Notes under the pieces: generated by a model
Told to the model about the DNA's origin: nothing
The model's database searches: none
The model's input: only the letters and a program-made list of their open reading frames with translations
Origin: a virus
DNA length: 41,065 bases
Virus record (IMG/VR): IMGVR_UViG_3300042543_000436
Location: 1 to 41,065 of that record
Reading direction: 5' to 3' (one strand)
Position numbers and translations under genes: made by a program
Shown here: piece after piece, positions 12,642-20,188 of the stretch
Position numbering within the stretch: position 1 is the first letter of the stretch
Layout of the letters: each line of letters starts with the position of its first letter

Positions 12642-12692
12642 AAGCCCCCCACCCGTCAGCCCGAAGGCTGATCGAGTGAGGGGCTTCGGGTG
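12642..12692. terminator. Nested hairpin, probable bidirectional terminator
   Basis: Several helices share one 50-base stretch: AAGCCCC (12642-12648) with GGGGCTT (12680-12686); TCAGCC (12656-12661) with GGCTGA (12666-12671) around a CGAA loop; CACCCG (12650-12655) with CGGGTG (12687-12692); and CCCGAAG (12660-12666) with CTTCGGG (12684-12690). The last competes with the first and second. On the minus strand the stem ends GGGGGGCTTTCGTCGTT, a form typical of terminators in high-GC Gram-positives. It may stop leftward readthrough from the late genes before it reaches the repressor. Confidence 0.5.
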
Positions 12693-12792
12693 CGCGTTGC
12701 GTACGAGAGAAAACGCCGCGCACAATGACCGGCGAGAGGAGCAGGGGAATACTCGCTCTTTGCTGCCGGACAACTAGCGACCCAAAACGGGT

Positions 12793-12809
12793 CTAAACTT
12801 TTTGTTTAG
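12793..12809. promoter_or_regulatory. Inverted repeat upstream of the plus promoter
   Basis: CTAAAC (12793-12798) and GTTTAG (12804-12809) form a perfect inverted repeat around five T, ending eight bases before the -35 element. Next to it ACCC/GGGT (12780-12792) forms a smaller one. An AT-rich dyad here in a high-GC genome is a good candidate regulator site, but could be only a weak hairpin. Confidence 0.4.
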
Positions 12810-12816
12810 GGGGGTA

Positions 12817-12845
12817 TTGACAAACGTCCTATAGACCCCTATAGT
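12817..12845 (+). promoter_or_regulatory. Consensus housekeeping-sigma promoter
   Basis: TTGACA (12817-12822), a 17-base spacer and TATAGT (12840-12845) form a near-perfect SigA/sigma-70 promoter. A second TATAGA lies at 12830, making two CTATAG hexamers ten bases apart over the -10 region. Transcription would start near 12852 and give a 32-base leader before the 97-residue gene. The CTATAG pair may be an operator. It drives the plus-strand cluster 12884-14006. Confidence 0.8.
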
Positions 12846-12883
12846 TCTGTTTGTCGGATCAAACGAGAGAAAGGAACCCGACA

Positions 12884-13177
12884 ATGGACAAGTTCACTAA
12901 GGATCCCATCGAAGAGATCACAAGCGACCAGGACAGGCAAGACACCCTCTACCTGATCGCAGAGAACGCAATCGGACTCGGCGGCTGGAAGGTAGACCCC
13001 GCCGACCCGTTCAAGGCTCCCTACACCCCGCGCAACGCCGCAGGGGCCGCAGGCCGCCTCTACTCGATCAAGTACGGCCAGCCGTTTGAATACCGCGACG
13101 GCGAGCTTGACGCGATCGCGACGATGGTTCAGGAAGCTAAGGACGCTGACCCCAACAACCCCGACGACTACCGGTAA
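12884..13177 (+). CDS. Hypothetical protein under the strong plus promoter
   Basis: 97 residues from ATG 12884 with GAAAGGAA upstream. An acidic protein with helical N-terminus (MDKFTKDPIEEITSDQDRQD) and a middle part AENAIGLGGWKVDPADPF, ending DADPNNPDDYR. It is the first gene after a consensus promoter in the immunity region, so it may be expressed in the lysogen. No family recognised. Confidence 0.7.
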   Translation: MDKFTKDPIEEITSDQDRQDTLYLIAENAIGLGGWKVDPADPFKAPYTPRNAAGAAGRLYSIKYGQPFEYRDGELDAIATMVQEAKDADPNNPDDYR

Positions 13178-13191
13178 GGGGGCGATTCCTA

Positions 13192-13653
13192 ATGACCACC
13201 AAGACTGATACTTACGAATCGCGGTTCCTAGACGCGATCAAAAACACCATTCACGACGACCCGATAATTACAAAATGGCATTCGGGCGGCGGGGTAATGG
13301 TGCTTGACGTCAAGTTTCCCACCGTCTCGCCCGAAGTGTTCCTTTGCTTCGGCTTTGGTCCGGGCGTTCCCGCGTCTGCCAAAGAGGCAAAAGCAAACTC
13401 AACAGTAAGCGAGTATTGCCTACTTTGGCAGCTCGTCGGAGCTGACGGGTGGCCGCTTGAAGAAGACGGCGAGGGAGAACACCTCATCGGCTACGTCAAC
13501 GATCTACTTGCTGACGTAGATACCGACGAAGCTTTCTTTGAAGCCGAAGTCTTCGGTGGCTGGCTGGCAGCAACGATCAACAAACACCTTCACCCGTTTG
13601 GAGAACCGGTCGAAACCGCCGTCGCGGAAGCACAAAGGCGAAACAATGAGTGA
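13192..13653 (+). CDS. Hypothetical acidic protein (153 aa)
   Basis: 153 residues from ATG 13192 with AAGGGGG upstream. Mixed alpha/beta with YESRFLDAIKNTIHDD, SGGGVMVLDVKFPTVSPEV, LCFGFGPGVPA and a helical acidic end (DVDTDEAFFEAEVFGGWLA). It follows the 97-residue gene by 14 bases in the plus-strand cluster and may be a lysogenic-expression gene. Function unknown. Confidence 0.65.
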   Translation: MTTKTDTYESRFLDAIKNTIHDDPIITKWHSGGGVMVLDVKFPTVSPEVFLCFGFGPGVPASAKEAKANSTVSEYCLLWQLVGADGWPLEEDGEGEHLIGYVNDLLADVDTDEAFFEAEVFGGWLAATINKHLHPFGEPVETAVAEAQRRNNE

Positions 13654-13834
13654 GCCGCTAAAGCAAGCTGTCAAAGCCAACCGCGAGTACCAACGAGCCG
13701 CAAAGCGAAGCAACGAGCTACGCGAAAAACGCAACCAAGCAATCAAGGCAGCCGTAAAAGCCGGAGTCAGCGAAGCCGAACTCGCCCGCGCACTCAAACT
13801 CAGTCCAGGGCGAATCAACCACCTAACCGACTAA
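13646..13834 (+). CDS. Small helix-turn-helix protein
   Basis: 62 residues from ATG 13646, overlapping the end of the previous gene; AAAGG lies nine bases upstream. A basic helical first half (MSEPLKQAVKANREYQRAAK) is followed by a short helix-turn-helix (KAGVSEAELARALKLSPGRI). It resembles the small DNA-binding domains of sigma region 4 or resolvase type. A Cro-like or accessory regulator is possible in this immunity block. Confidence 0.65.
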   Translation: MSEPLKQAVKANREYQRAAKRSNELREKRNQAIKAAVKAGVSEAELARALKLSPGRINHLTD

Positions 13835-13835
13835 C

Positions 13836-14006
13836 TTGCGTCCCCTCGTAAAACCCATAAGGCCAATCGAGCTTCGGTTAGGGCCACAACAAGCCGAAGC
13901 GCTAGCCGAAGCCGCGATTGCCGGAAGCGAAGCGCTCACGCCCGCCCAACAACGCGCCTTTGCGGAAGCTATGCGCAGGCTTCAAGAAGCCCGCTTCCCG
14001 CGCTAA
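13836..14006 (+). CDS. Small hypothetical protein with TTG start (56 aa)
   Basis: A 56-codon frame begins at TTG 13836, two bases after the previous stop, and ends in TAA at 14006. The product is helical and Ala/Gln/Arg-rich (RPLVKPIRPIELRLG, then EALAEAAIAG, PAQQRAFAEAMRRLQEARF). No ribosome site is visible, so it would need translational coupling. It meets the minus-strand RusA gene tail to tail with four overlapping bases. It is a plausible, unproven last gene of the cluster. Confidence 0.45.
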   Translation: MRPLVKPIRPIELRLGPQQAEALAEAAIAGSEALTPAQQRAFAEAMRRLQEARFPR

Positions 14007-14419
14007 AGCGCGTCGATCTCCTCAACGACGATTTCCACGCGCTCAGGATCCCCATAACGCTTCGCGGACCCAATCTCCAAGATCCCGCGATCATCGGTAA
14101 TTACCGACGCGGCCCCAGCCTTCATCTGAAGCAAATCCCCAACCGCCCGAAGGTACTTATCCAAGTCCCCCGAACGCGGATAAGTCGGCTTCTGCGGGGC
14201 AGCGAAAAAGAAATCAGCCGTGAGCCGGTACGGCGGCTGAAGCGTCACCCCATCGAACTGAGCCTCGATCTGCTCCAAAGCCGACCGCGACCAAGAAGGC
14301 CAACGCTTCGACGCCTCCCGGTTCACGATCTTTCCGTTAGGCAACCGGTGAGTAACGCGGCTGCCCTTCGGAACAGGCTTGCCCTCGATCGTCAGCGAAA
14401 CCCTACGGCGCGGACTCAA
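14003..14419 (-). CDS. rusA: RusA-type Holliday junction resolvase
   Basis: 138 residues, TTG start at 14419 overlapping the upstream TGA (TTGA). N-terminal strand VSLTIEGKPVPKGS, then RLTADFFFA and the catalytic pattern SGDLDKYLRAVGDLLQ (Asp85, Asp87, Asp95) followed by VITDDRGI (Asp109/110) and a final strand (VEIVVEEI). This matches RusA nucleases, which resolve Holliday junctions before packaging. It is the last gene of the long leftward late operon and faces the plus-strand cluster. Confidence 0.9.
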   Translation of the reverse strand: MSPRRRVSLTIEGKPVPKGSRVTHRLPNGKIVNREASKRWPSWSRSALEQIEAQFDGVTLQPPYRLTADFFFAAPQKPTYPRSGDLDKYLRAVGDLLQMKAGAASVITDDRGILEIGSAKRYGDPERVEIVVEEIDAL

Positions 14420-14886
14420 AGATCAACGCGCATATATTCCGAAAGGCTCGCGTACGCCGTGACCGACGCCGCAAGGGCCATCTTCAAAAGCATTATCGCC
14501 TTACCCGCGTCCTCGTCGTCGCGGTCAGCGTCGATCATCTGAAGAAGCGCCATTACGTAAGCCGAAAGATCAACGGCTTCTTCCATCGCCTCAATCGCAA
14601 AATTGCGTTGCTTGACGTCCCGCCAGGGCGCGTCCGCGTTGGTGCGAAGCTCGCGGTACGTGCTAAACGCCTCCGCGATCCCGTCCGGCTCAGTTACGTA
14701 CTGCGCGTACTGAGCGGCCTCCGCAACCCAACGGCGTTCCTGATCCAAGTCACGCGCCATTTCGTCCGGCTCGCGAAGCCTGCCGCAACGCCCACAAAGA
14801 TTCTGTAGACGCGGATTAGCGATAGCAGTCGGAATATGGCCCGACTGAAGACACTCGTCATACGGTGTCATTGTTGAACTAGTCAT
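14416..14886 (-). CDS. Hypothetical protein, zinc knuckle and helical domain
   Basis: 156 residues from ATG 14886 (ATGA overlap with the upstream stop, AAGGGGG upstream). An N-terminal knuckle (LCGRCGRLREP) is followed by an all-helical part with NFAIEAMEEAVDLSAYVMAL and DAGKAIMLLKMALAASV. The EEAxDL pattern recalls all-alpha NTP pyrophosphatases (MazG type), but the other metal-binding residues are not clear, so this is only a hint. Confidence 0.55.
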   Translation of the reverse strand: MTSSTMTPYDECLQSGHIPTAIANPRLQNLCGRCGRLREPDEMARDLDQERRWVAEAAQYAQYVTEPDGIAEAFSTYRELRTNADAPWRDVKQRNFAIEAMEEAVDLSAYVMALLQMIDADRDDEDAGKAIMLLKMALAASVTAYASLSEYMRVDL

Positions 14887-15113
14887 ACTTTCCCCCTTAT
14901 CGGCTCGACAACGAATCCCGGCTCCACTTCCAAACGGGGCCGGTCCCTCTCTGATTCCTGCTCGATAAACGCCGTAAAAGCCCTGCGGTGTCCGAGACAA
15001 TGCGGCACCGAAAACAACGCGACCGTTTGCCGTCCCTCGAAACGGATCCCGTGAAGGCTTGCGTACCTGTAACCGCAGCTATGAAGCGTGCGAAGAACTG
15101 TCAGCCGGTCCAT
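14883..15113 (-). CDS. Hypothetical protein (76 aa)
   Basis: 76 residues from ATG 15113, three bases below the stop of the phosphoesterase. Beta-rich and basic (RTLHSCGYRYASLHGIRFEG, TVALFSVPHCLGHRRA) with Cys and His residues that could bind metal. No family recognised. Its stop overlaps the next start (ATGA). Confidence 0.55.
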   Translation of the reverse strand: MDRLTVLRTLHSCGYRYASLHGIRFEGRQTVALFSVPHCLGHRRAFTAFIEQESERDRPRLEVEPGFVVEPIRGKV

Positions 15114-16334
15114 TCACGACCAGCGCTTCCCCCGCCAAAGCAACGCCCCGTCTTGCTCGCTGTCCTTCACGTAGACCGCGAGATCAAGCGAAAACAAGTC
15201 GTCCCACACCTGAGCGGTACAGAAGCCTTGCTGCCAATCAGGGCGGGCAGCGTGCGTAAGGCCATTACGAATCATCGCCAGCGTCCCCGTCTCCGCAGCA
15301 ACCAGGGTGCGAGGCTCATTGTCGATCGTCCACTCAGTTTTGTAATGAAGACCGTTGCGGTGCGTATGCCCCTGAATCGTGGACACCCGCATATGGTCAA
15401 GCGTCGCCGCAGCCGACGAAGCCGAACCCTTACGAGCAATCCAGCCGTGAATAGCCTGTAGCTCCGAAGAGACGCGGGCTGCGGCGTGCTGATAACCCCC
15501 GGCCTCCGAACGGACGTACTCAACGCGAAGCTCGTCCAAGCGCAAAAGGAACGCTGGGGAAAGAACGCTCTGCTCGTCCCCTGCCCGGTGAAGCCCGTAA
15601 ATCGCTCCGAAGCCTTGCCTGAAAATCGCGTCCCTTAGCCGGTCCTCGTGATTACCGGCCATATAGAAAATCTCGGCGTCAGGGGCGGCCTCACGGTAAG
15701 CGCGAAGGATCTCGTACCCGGCGTCGATACATTCCTGAACCGATCCAGTCCCACCGTCGGGACTTACGTTTTCGGGGTTTGGTTGCCAACGCGACACACT
15801 CGCAAAATCAAGCAAGTCACCCAGGCAGTAGATCCGGTCGGGCTTCTCGTCCCTAAGCCATTGACAGACCAACTCGTGAAGATCGCGGTCGTGATAAGGC
15901 GCGTGCTGATCGCTCAGAAACGCAACAAGCTCGCCGTTCTTGCTCGCCCGCTTGCGAGGCTTCGGAGCCTTCCAGCCATCAGCCCTCGCGGGCATAACAA
16001 CCGACGCGACCGGCTCCAAATCAACGCGAAGCTGACGCTCGTCCGCCCACTCATTGACGCGAACCCGCGTGATCAGGAAATCATCAGGGTTCAGGTTGCG
16101 GCGCTTCAAAAGCTCGCGAATATCCCCCCACTCGGCGGGATCATCACTAGTTACGTTCGCTGAACTAGCCGCCTCACTATTGGCGACGTCCGCAATCTTG
16201 ATCCCAAACGAACTAGCCCTAGTTTTGATCTGACTTACCGAACGCCCGGTCGCCTTAGCCGCAGCCGTCCACGATCCATACCTACGGCCTAGCTCGCGAA
16301 TCTCGTCGGCGCTCAAAGGAGCGCGATCGCTCAC
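15114..16334 (-). CDS. Calcineurin-like metallophosphoesterase
   Basis: 406 residues, GTG start at 16334 overlapping the holin stop (GTGA). An N-terminal helix-turn-helix-like segment (ELGRRYGSWTAAAKATGRSV) precedes the phosphoesterase core: FLSDQHAPYHD, CLGDLLDFASV, MAGNHEDRL and IQGHTHRNG, all metal-binding motifs of the family. Phage enzymes of this type are usually thought to act on DNA or nucleotides; the Sbc-like or RNA substrate is not known here. Located after the lysis genes, far from the recombination cluster. The N-terminal DNA-binding part suggests action on DNA. Confidence 0.88.
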   Translation of the reverse strand: MSDRAPLSADEIRELGRRYGSWTAAAKATGRSVSQIKTRASSFGIKIADVANSEAASSANVTSDDPAEWGDIRELLKRRNLNPDDFLITRVRVNEWADERQLRVDLEPVASVVMPARADGWKAPKPRKRASKNGELVAFLSDQHAPYHDRDLHELVCQWLRDEKPDRIYCLGDLLDFASVSRWQPNPENVSPDGGTGSVQECIDAGYEILRAYREAAPDAEIFYMAGNHEDRLRDAIFRQGFGAIYGLHRAGDEQSVLSPAFLLRLDELRVEYVRSEAGGYQHAAARVSSELQAIHGWIARKGSASSAAATLDHMRVSTIQGHTHRNGLHYKTEWTIDNEPRTLVAAETGTLAMIRNGLTHAARPDWQQGFCTAQVWDDLFSLDLAVYVKDSEQDGALLWRGKRWS

Positions 16335-16489
16335 GGCTTCAGATACGAAGCGGCGAAAGCAACCAGCACGCCGATAGCGGCCCCGACGTCACCGGGGATC
16401 TCAACGCCGACTTGCTGCGCGGCGAAAATGACCACGACGCTTACCGCCCCAGCAATACCGCCAGCGGCCACTTTAGGAACAGGCTTCAT
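16331..16489 (-). CDS. Holin (52 aa, two membrane helices)
   Basis: The 52-codon ORF has an ATG start at 16489 and a very strong ribosome site (GGAGGGGAAGT). It has a basic start (MKPVPKV), a first membrane helix (AAGGIAGAVSVVVIFAA), a short loop with GVEIPGD and a second helix (VGAAIGVLVAFAASYL) ending KP. Size and layout match class II actinophage holins. It follows the endolysin with 12 bases between and overlaps the phosphoesterase start. It would form the membrane lesion that releases the endolysin or collapses the membrane potential. Confidence 0.8.
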   Translation of the reverse strand: MKPVPKVAAGGIAGAVSVVVIFAAQQVGVEIPGDVGAAIGVLVAFAASYLKP

Positions 16490-16501
16490 ACTTCCCCTCC
16501 T

Positions 16502-17113
16502 CTACCGCGTAACGCGGAGATAGTCGTTTACCTGGGACTTAGGGCGACGCTTCCTGTAGACACCATCGCCACCCGTCGCAGAATCCGAGACCGCGCCCGA
16601 AGCACCCGTGTTGCCTTCGATCGTCTCGATAAACGCGCCCTGATCACGCACGAACATTCCAACGTGATCAAACGTAAACCGCACAAGATCACCGGCAAGC
16701 GGCTTCTGAACACGCTTCACACCCACAACGCTTCCAAGAAGCCGGACGGCAGCCCACGAGCGAGTCACGGCCTTACTCCCGGCCCGCTGATAGCAGTACG
16801 CAACAAAGTCTCCGCACCAGGGTTCAGGCCCGGTGCCACCATTAGCGCGAATAATCTTCGAGACCATCGGCCCCTGATTGTTGCCGCCAATCTCCATCAC
16901 ACCAACCAACGACTCGGCAACATCGAGCGCACGAAGCCGCATCGGCAACGCACGCTTGCGCCAGAAATCAACGCGCTTCTGCGCGTAACGAACCTTGCGG
17001 CGCAGATACTCAACGCGCTTCCCGTTATGAGCCTTCTTCGCACGAGCGAGAGCGCGACGCCTATACGCAAGCCGCCACTCCCAAACCCGCAGATACCTCT
17101 TCGCTTTACTCAC
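16502..17113 (-). CDS. Endolysin with CHAP (amidase/peptidase) domain
   Basis: 203 residues, GTG start at 17113 with GGGGG upstream. The first 60 residues are extremely basic and helical (RYLRVWEWRLAYRRRALARA), unusual for an endolysin and perhaps a wall-polymer or membrane targeting segment. The CHAP domain follows: EPWCGDFVAYCYQRAG with catalytic Cys100, LVRFTFDHVGMFV with His150, and FIETIEGNTG with Glu/Asn near 166-168. It would cut peptidoglycan peptides or amide bonds. Located between an XhlA-like gene and the holin. Confidence 0.88.
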   Translation of the reverse strand: MSKAKRYLRVWEWRLAYRRRALARAKKAHNGKRVEYLRRKVRYAQKRVDFWRKRALPMRLRALDVAESLVGVMEIGGNNQGPMVSKIIRANGGTGPEPWCGDFVAYCYQRAGSKAVTRSWAAVRLLGSVVGVKRVQKPLAGDLVRFTFDHVGMFVRDQGAFIETIEGNTGASGAVSDSATGGDGVYRKRRPKSQVNDYLRVTR

Positions 17114-17186
17114 TAGTTACCCCCGCCGAAAACGGCATCGTTAAACCCTCCGCACAAAGCGGCCCGACAAACCCATAAAGCGGCGG

Positions 17187-17396
17187 TTAGCCGGTGAGAA
17201 TGAAACCGACGATCAAACCCGTAGCAATCGGAGAAAGCACCGTCAGAGGAATAAGAGCGCCCATCACTCGTTCACGAAACTTCTCTAACTCTTTCACCCG
17301 CCCGTTCGTTTCTTGGGCCTGACGAAGAATCGCGTCTAGCTTCCTATTTGCCTGCTCTAGCTCTTGTTTGAGCAAAGCTACTTCAGTTGCCGTCAT
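17187..17396 (-). CDS. XhlA/hemolysin-like lysis-associated membrane protein
   Basis: 69 residues from ATG 17396 (ATGA overlap). A coiled coil (residues 5-45, LLKQELEQANRKLDAIL ... VKELEKFRERV) is followed by a C-terminal membrane helix (LIPLTVLSPIATGLIVGFIL). This matches the XhlA layout, in which such proteins help the holin and endolysin of Gram-positive phages. It starts the lysis cassette behind the tail fibre. The 73 bases up to the endolysin hold no further gene. Confidence 0.75.
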   Translation of the reverse strand: MTATEVALLKQELEQANRKLDAILRQAQETNGRVKELEKFRERVMGALIPLTVLSPIATGLIVGFILTG

Positions 17397-18133
17397 AGCG
17401 CTCGAATAATTGAATTGAGAACAATGAACGAAGGAGTATTTGCGTTAGAACTATTGCCGCTTGTGACCATTCCATTTACGGTTGTCGCAAATAGCCTTTG
17501 TCCGGTTGTCGCGGTAGAAGTCGTAAAGAAACTGCTGTTACCTGTAGCCCCGGAGTTTTCGTGCGAGGCAAACTGTCCGCCTCTGCCAGTAGTCAAGCTG
17601 TGATAGTGCTTCGGCGTTCTGCTCGCAACGGCTACGCCGTCATTTTCGCCTAAAGTATCTACATCAGCATTTGTGCCTTTACCGACTGTCACGCGCCCGC
17701 GCAAATCAGGAAGATTAAAAGTAGTTGAACCGTCACCTGATCCGTAAGTAGTTGAAAGCGCAGTAAACAAATCCTGGTAAGTAGACCGGCTAACGGCCTG
17801 TCCTTCACATAACAGCCAATTTGTTGGAGCGGTTGAACCAGCATACGACTGAACCGAACCAATCGGAATAGCGTTATCTATTGTCCCGTTAGTCGCAACC
17901 TCAATCCAGGCCGTCCCGGTATCGAGATAAAGCCGGGAGGTATCGGTCGCGTAGTAGTAGCGTCCGTCAACACCCGGCGAACCAACGGTAGAAGTCGGGC
18001 GGTTGGCAAACAACCCCTTGCCAAAAACGGCGGCGTTGTCAATATCGGACGCAAGGTTGCCAATATCACGCGGAACATCTGCGGTATCAGCGGACGTCGG
18101 GTAGCGAAGCGCAAGACGCGCAGTAGTAGCCAA
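17393..18133 (-). CDS. Tail fibre with phage collar domain
   Basis: 246 residues. An N-terminal region (RYPTSADTADVPRDIGNLA) links to a short beta region (GRYYYATDTSRLYLDTG) and then a phage tail-collar domain: IPIGSVQSYAGSTAPTNWLL, CEGQAVSRSTYQDLFTAL, GSTTFNLPDLRGRVTVGKG and TPSFIVLNSIIRAL. The collar domain forms trimeric fibre tips or plates that recognise the cell surface. It is the last structural gene before lysis and follows the baseplate gpI gene, as a receptor-binding fibre would. The variable receptor-binding part must be short (about residues 170-230). Confidence 0.85.
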   Translation of the reverse strand: MATTARLALRYPTSADTADVPRDIGNLASDIDNAAVFGKGLFANRPTSTVGSPGVDGRYYYATDTSRLYLDTGTAWIEVATNGTIDNAIPIGSVQSYAGSTAPTNWLLCEGQAVSRSTYQDLFTALSTTYGSGDGSTTFNLPDLRGRVTVGKGTNADVDTLGENDGVAVASRTPKHYHSLTTGRGGQFASHENSGATGNSSFFTTSTATTGQRLFATTVNGMVTSGNSSNANTPSFIVLNSIIRAL

Positions 18134-18145
18134 TTTCCCTCCTAT

Positions 18146-18736
18146 TTAGGGCGCTTGGTAGTCGCGAACGGCGAGATAGTCCGCGAACGTTGATTCAAGG
18201 TCTGCGTAATCGTCGTAGCTTGATTCAAGCTCGGCGTAAACTTGTCCATCGACCCGAACGTACGTCAGGATTATTCCGGCAGGCTTATGAAGATTCAAAG
18301 CCGCTTCAGTCGCGGCTTCATCGGGAGTATCAGAAGTGTAAGTAACGGCGGTTAGCTGATAAGCGCTTCCGTCGCGCTCGTAAAAGTTGACTATCTTATT
18401 CCCGGTAAGGGTCTTTGCTGCCGCAGCGGCCATAGAAGCCGGGGTGCCGCGAGAGAAACCGTCAACGTCCCCAATCGCAATACGAAACGTCTCGTCGGTG
18501 TATTCAGCGCGAGGACGAACACCAACAAACTGACCCAACCACGCGAGCGCCGGGGACTCGCTCAACGTAACGGGAACAGTCCAGCCGGGTTGATCGCCGT
18601 CAATGACAATCTCCTGAACCTGCTCAAACATCACGCCGATAGCGTCAACCAGCACGCCGAGATTAGGACTAAGGAAAGGCTCTAGCCGCTCGCGTGAGTC
18701 CTCCGAAAACTTCTCAGCGCCGAACGTGCCAGCCAT
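18146..18736 (-). CDS. Baseplate protein of the gpI (tail protein I) family
   Basis: 196 residues from ATG 18736, overlapping the end of the gpJ-like gene. Features of the family: a long helical start (PNLGVLVDAIGVMFEQVQEI), PALAWLGQFVGVRPRAEYTD and RGTPASMAAAAAKTLTGN, then HKPAGIILTYVRVDGQ near the end. gpI proteins sit at the outer baseplate wedge and join it to the fibre, which is the next gene. The tail end YDDYADLESTFADYLAV is a repeated acidic motif. Confidence 0.8.
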   Translation of the reverse strand: MAGTFGAEKFSEDSRERLEPFLSPNLGVLVDAIGVMFEQVQEIVIDGDQPGWTVPVTLSESPALAWLGQFVGVRPRAEYTDETFRIAIGDVDGFSRGTPASMAAAAAKTLTGNKIVNFYERDGSAYQLTAVTYTSDTPDEAATEAALNLHKPAGIILTYVRVDGQVYAELESSYDDYADLESTFADYLAVRDYQAP

Positions 18737-19887
18737 CAGATAGCGGTCGCGACAATTGTTCCAGGCTCAGGCAGCGGGGCGTACCCCGAAAGCACAATCT
18801 CAGAGCCGTAAGGGTTGCCGTCAATCTCCAAATAGTCTATGTAGTCAACGCCGGGAACGCTGTTGACGACTGCCGCGACCTCGTAGAACCGAACGGTCGT
18901 TGTGTTGGTCCAGCCTGTCGCCTCGCCTCCTTCAGCGGGCAAACCCCAGGTAGCCGGTGACAGATAGGTATTCAGCGCGTCTTCTACCGCGTCTTCAACA
19001 TCGGTCGGGTCGTAGCCCTCAACGATCGTAAAGTCAACCGACACATCGACCGGGGAAAGCTCCGGGTCAATGACGTAAACATTGAAGTTGACTTCGCGAG
19101 CGCCCTCTAGAGCGTCCTCGATCTCACCCTTCATCGTGGGGCTAACCGGCTGACCATCAGCATCGACCGCCGCGACCGTAACCGAACGCTCCGCTGAAGT
19201 ATCCGGCGTAATCGGGTCCAGAAGATCAATCGCGACCGCACGCTCCACACCCTCAATTTGCTGCGCCAAAAGGGCAAAGTCACGCGGGATAATCGGACGG
19301 GGAGCGAGAGTCTGAAGAAGCGCCGACAAACGATTCAAATAGTCCTCGTCAGTCTCAGCGTCAACGCCGCCAGAAGAAGTCGTAGTGAACGTGACCGACG
19401 AAATGAACGCGAGAGGATCCACAAGCTCTGCGGCACCCGTCAAACTGTTGCCGTCAACCCCAGGCTCAACCGCCGCCATTTCAACAAGCGTCTGCGTTGT
19501 GCTGCCGTTAGCGATAGTGAAAGCGTTTACGTTCGCGAATGCGACTCCCTCAACATCGACAACGGTTCCGGCGGGAATCGTATAGCCCGCGTTATCGGCC
19601 ATAACCCAGGTAGCGAACGCCGAAGCGGAAACCGCGTCCTGGGGCTGGAAACCAAGAAGGGAAGCGCCGAAGTAGCGGAAGATTGACTCCGGGACCGTTG
19701 CGGTGATCTCGGCAAGTTCAGCGGCTTGCTGCGCGAACGCCTCAATGATCAGGACGTCAAGGTTTCCCGGCGAGGGCTGCCAGCCCGGAATCTGAGACTG
19801 AATGTAGTCGTAGGCTGCCTGCGCCAGCGAAGAAGTGTCCTGATCGAGCGGGTAGGTGATATATCCGGTAGCGGGAACGTCAGTCAC
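18736..19887 (-). CDS. Baseplate J-like protein
   Basis: 383 residues, GTG start at 19887 overlapping the gp25 stop (TAGTG). Contains the J/gp47 hallmarks: AQQAAELAEITATVPESI, YFGASLLGFQPQDAVSASA, YTIPAGTVVDVEGVAFANV, GVDGNSLTGAAELVDPL, TDEDYLNRL and PRPIIPRDFALLAQQIEGV. It forms the baseplate wedge of contractile tails with gp25 and gpI. Its place in a gp25-gpJ-gpI order is the standard one. Confidence 0.9.
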   Translation of the reverse strand: MTDVPATGYITYPLDQDTSSLAQAAYDYIQSQIPGWQPSPGNLDVLIIEAFAQQAAELAEITATVPESIFRYFGASLLGFQPQDAVSASAFATWVMADNAGYTIPAGTVVDVEGVAFANVNAFTIANGSTTQTLVEMAAVEPGVDGNSLTGAAELVDPLAFISSVTFTTTSSGGVDAETDEDYLNRLSALLQTLAPRPIIPRDFALLAQQIEGVERAVAIDLLDPITPDTSAERSVTVAAVDADGQPVSPTMKGEIEDALEGAREVNFNVYVIDPELSPVDVSVDFTIVEGYDPTDVEDAVEDALNTYLSPATWGLPAEGGEATGWTNTTTVRFYEVAAVVNSVPGVDYIDYLEIDGNPYGSEIVLSGYAPLPEPGTIVATAI

Positions 19888-20177
19888 TAGCTCTCCTTCA
19901 CTCGCGCCGTCACCGTCGCGGTCGCGTCCTCAATAACTTGGTCAATGCTTGTGTCCGCTCGCGGCTCCCAGCGCGTAACCGCAGCGCGAAGCTCTGAAAG
20001 GTCAGCGCCGTTTTGCCGGAACGCCTGATCGCTAATTCCAAACTGCGGCTCTTCAGCCCTAAACCCAACCGGGCAAGACAAGATCGCTGCGACGCAAGCG
20101 GTTACGTCCTCGATCGAGTCCTGCTCGTTGTAGGCGTCGAAGTTGAACGGGAACGTGAAGTGCGGGATCTCAGCCAT
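19887..20177 (-). CDS. gp25/gpW-like baseplate wedge protein
   Basis: 96 residues from ATG 20177 with AGGAGAC upstream; the longer frame from 20228 lacks a start signal. The sequence FDAYNEQDSIEDVTACVAAIL, CPVGFRAEEPQFGISDQAF, and LRAAVTRWEPRADTSIDQV follows the gp25 lysozyme-like wedge family, where the ExR..P.FG motif is typical. It anchors the baseplate wedge and links it to the sheath. Confidence 0.82.
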   Translation of the reverse strand: MAEIPHFTFPFNFDAYNEQDSIEDVTACVAAILSCPVGFRAEEPQFGISDQAFRQNGADLSELRAAVTRWEPRADTSIDQVIEDATATVTARVKES

Positions 20178-20188
20178 AAACAAGTCTC

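Noticed and set aside
16412-17116. 234-codon plus-strand frame opposite endolysin and holin
   Set aside because: Antisense to two well-supported lysis genes and without any recognisable motif.
17114-17186. Ten-codon leader ORF before the endolysin
   Set aside because: ATG with GGAGGG exists and its end overlaps the endolysin start, but ten codons without other support are not enough to annotate.
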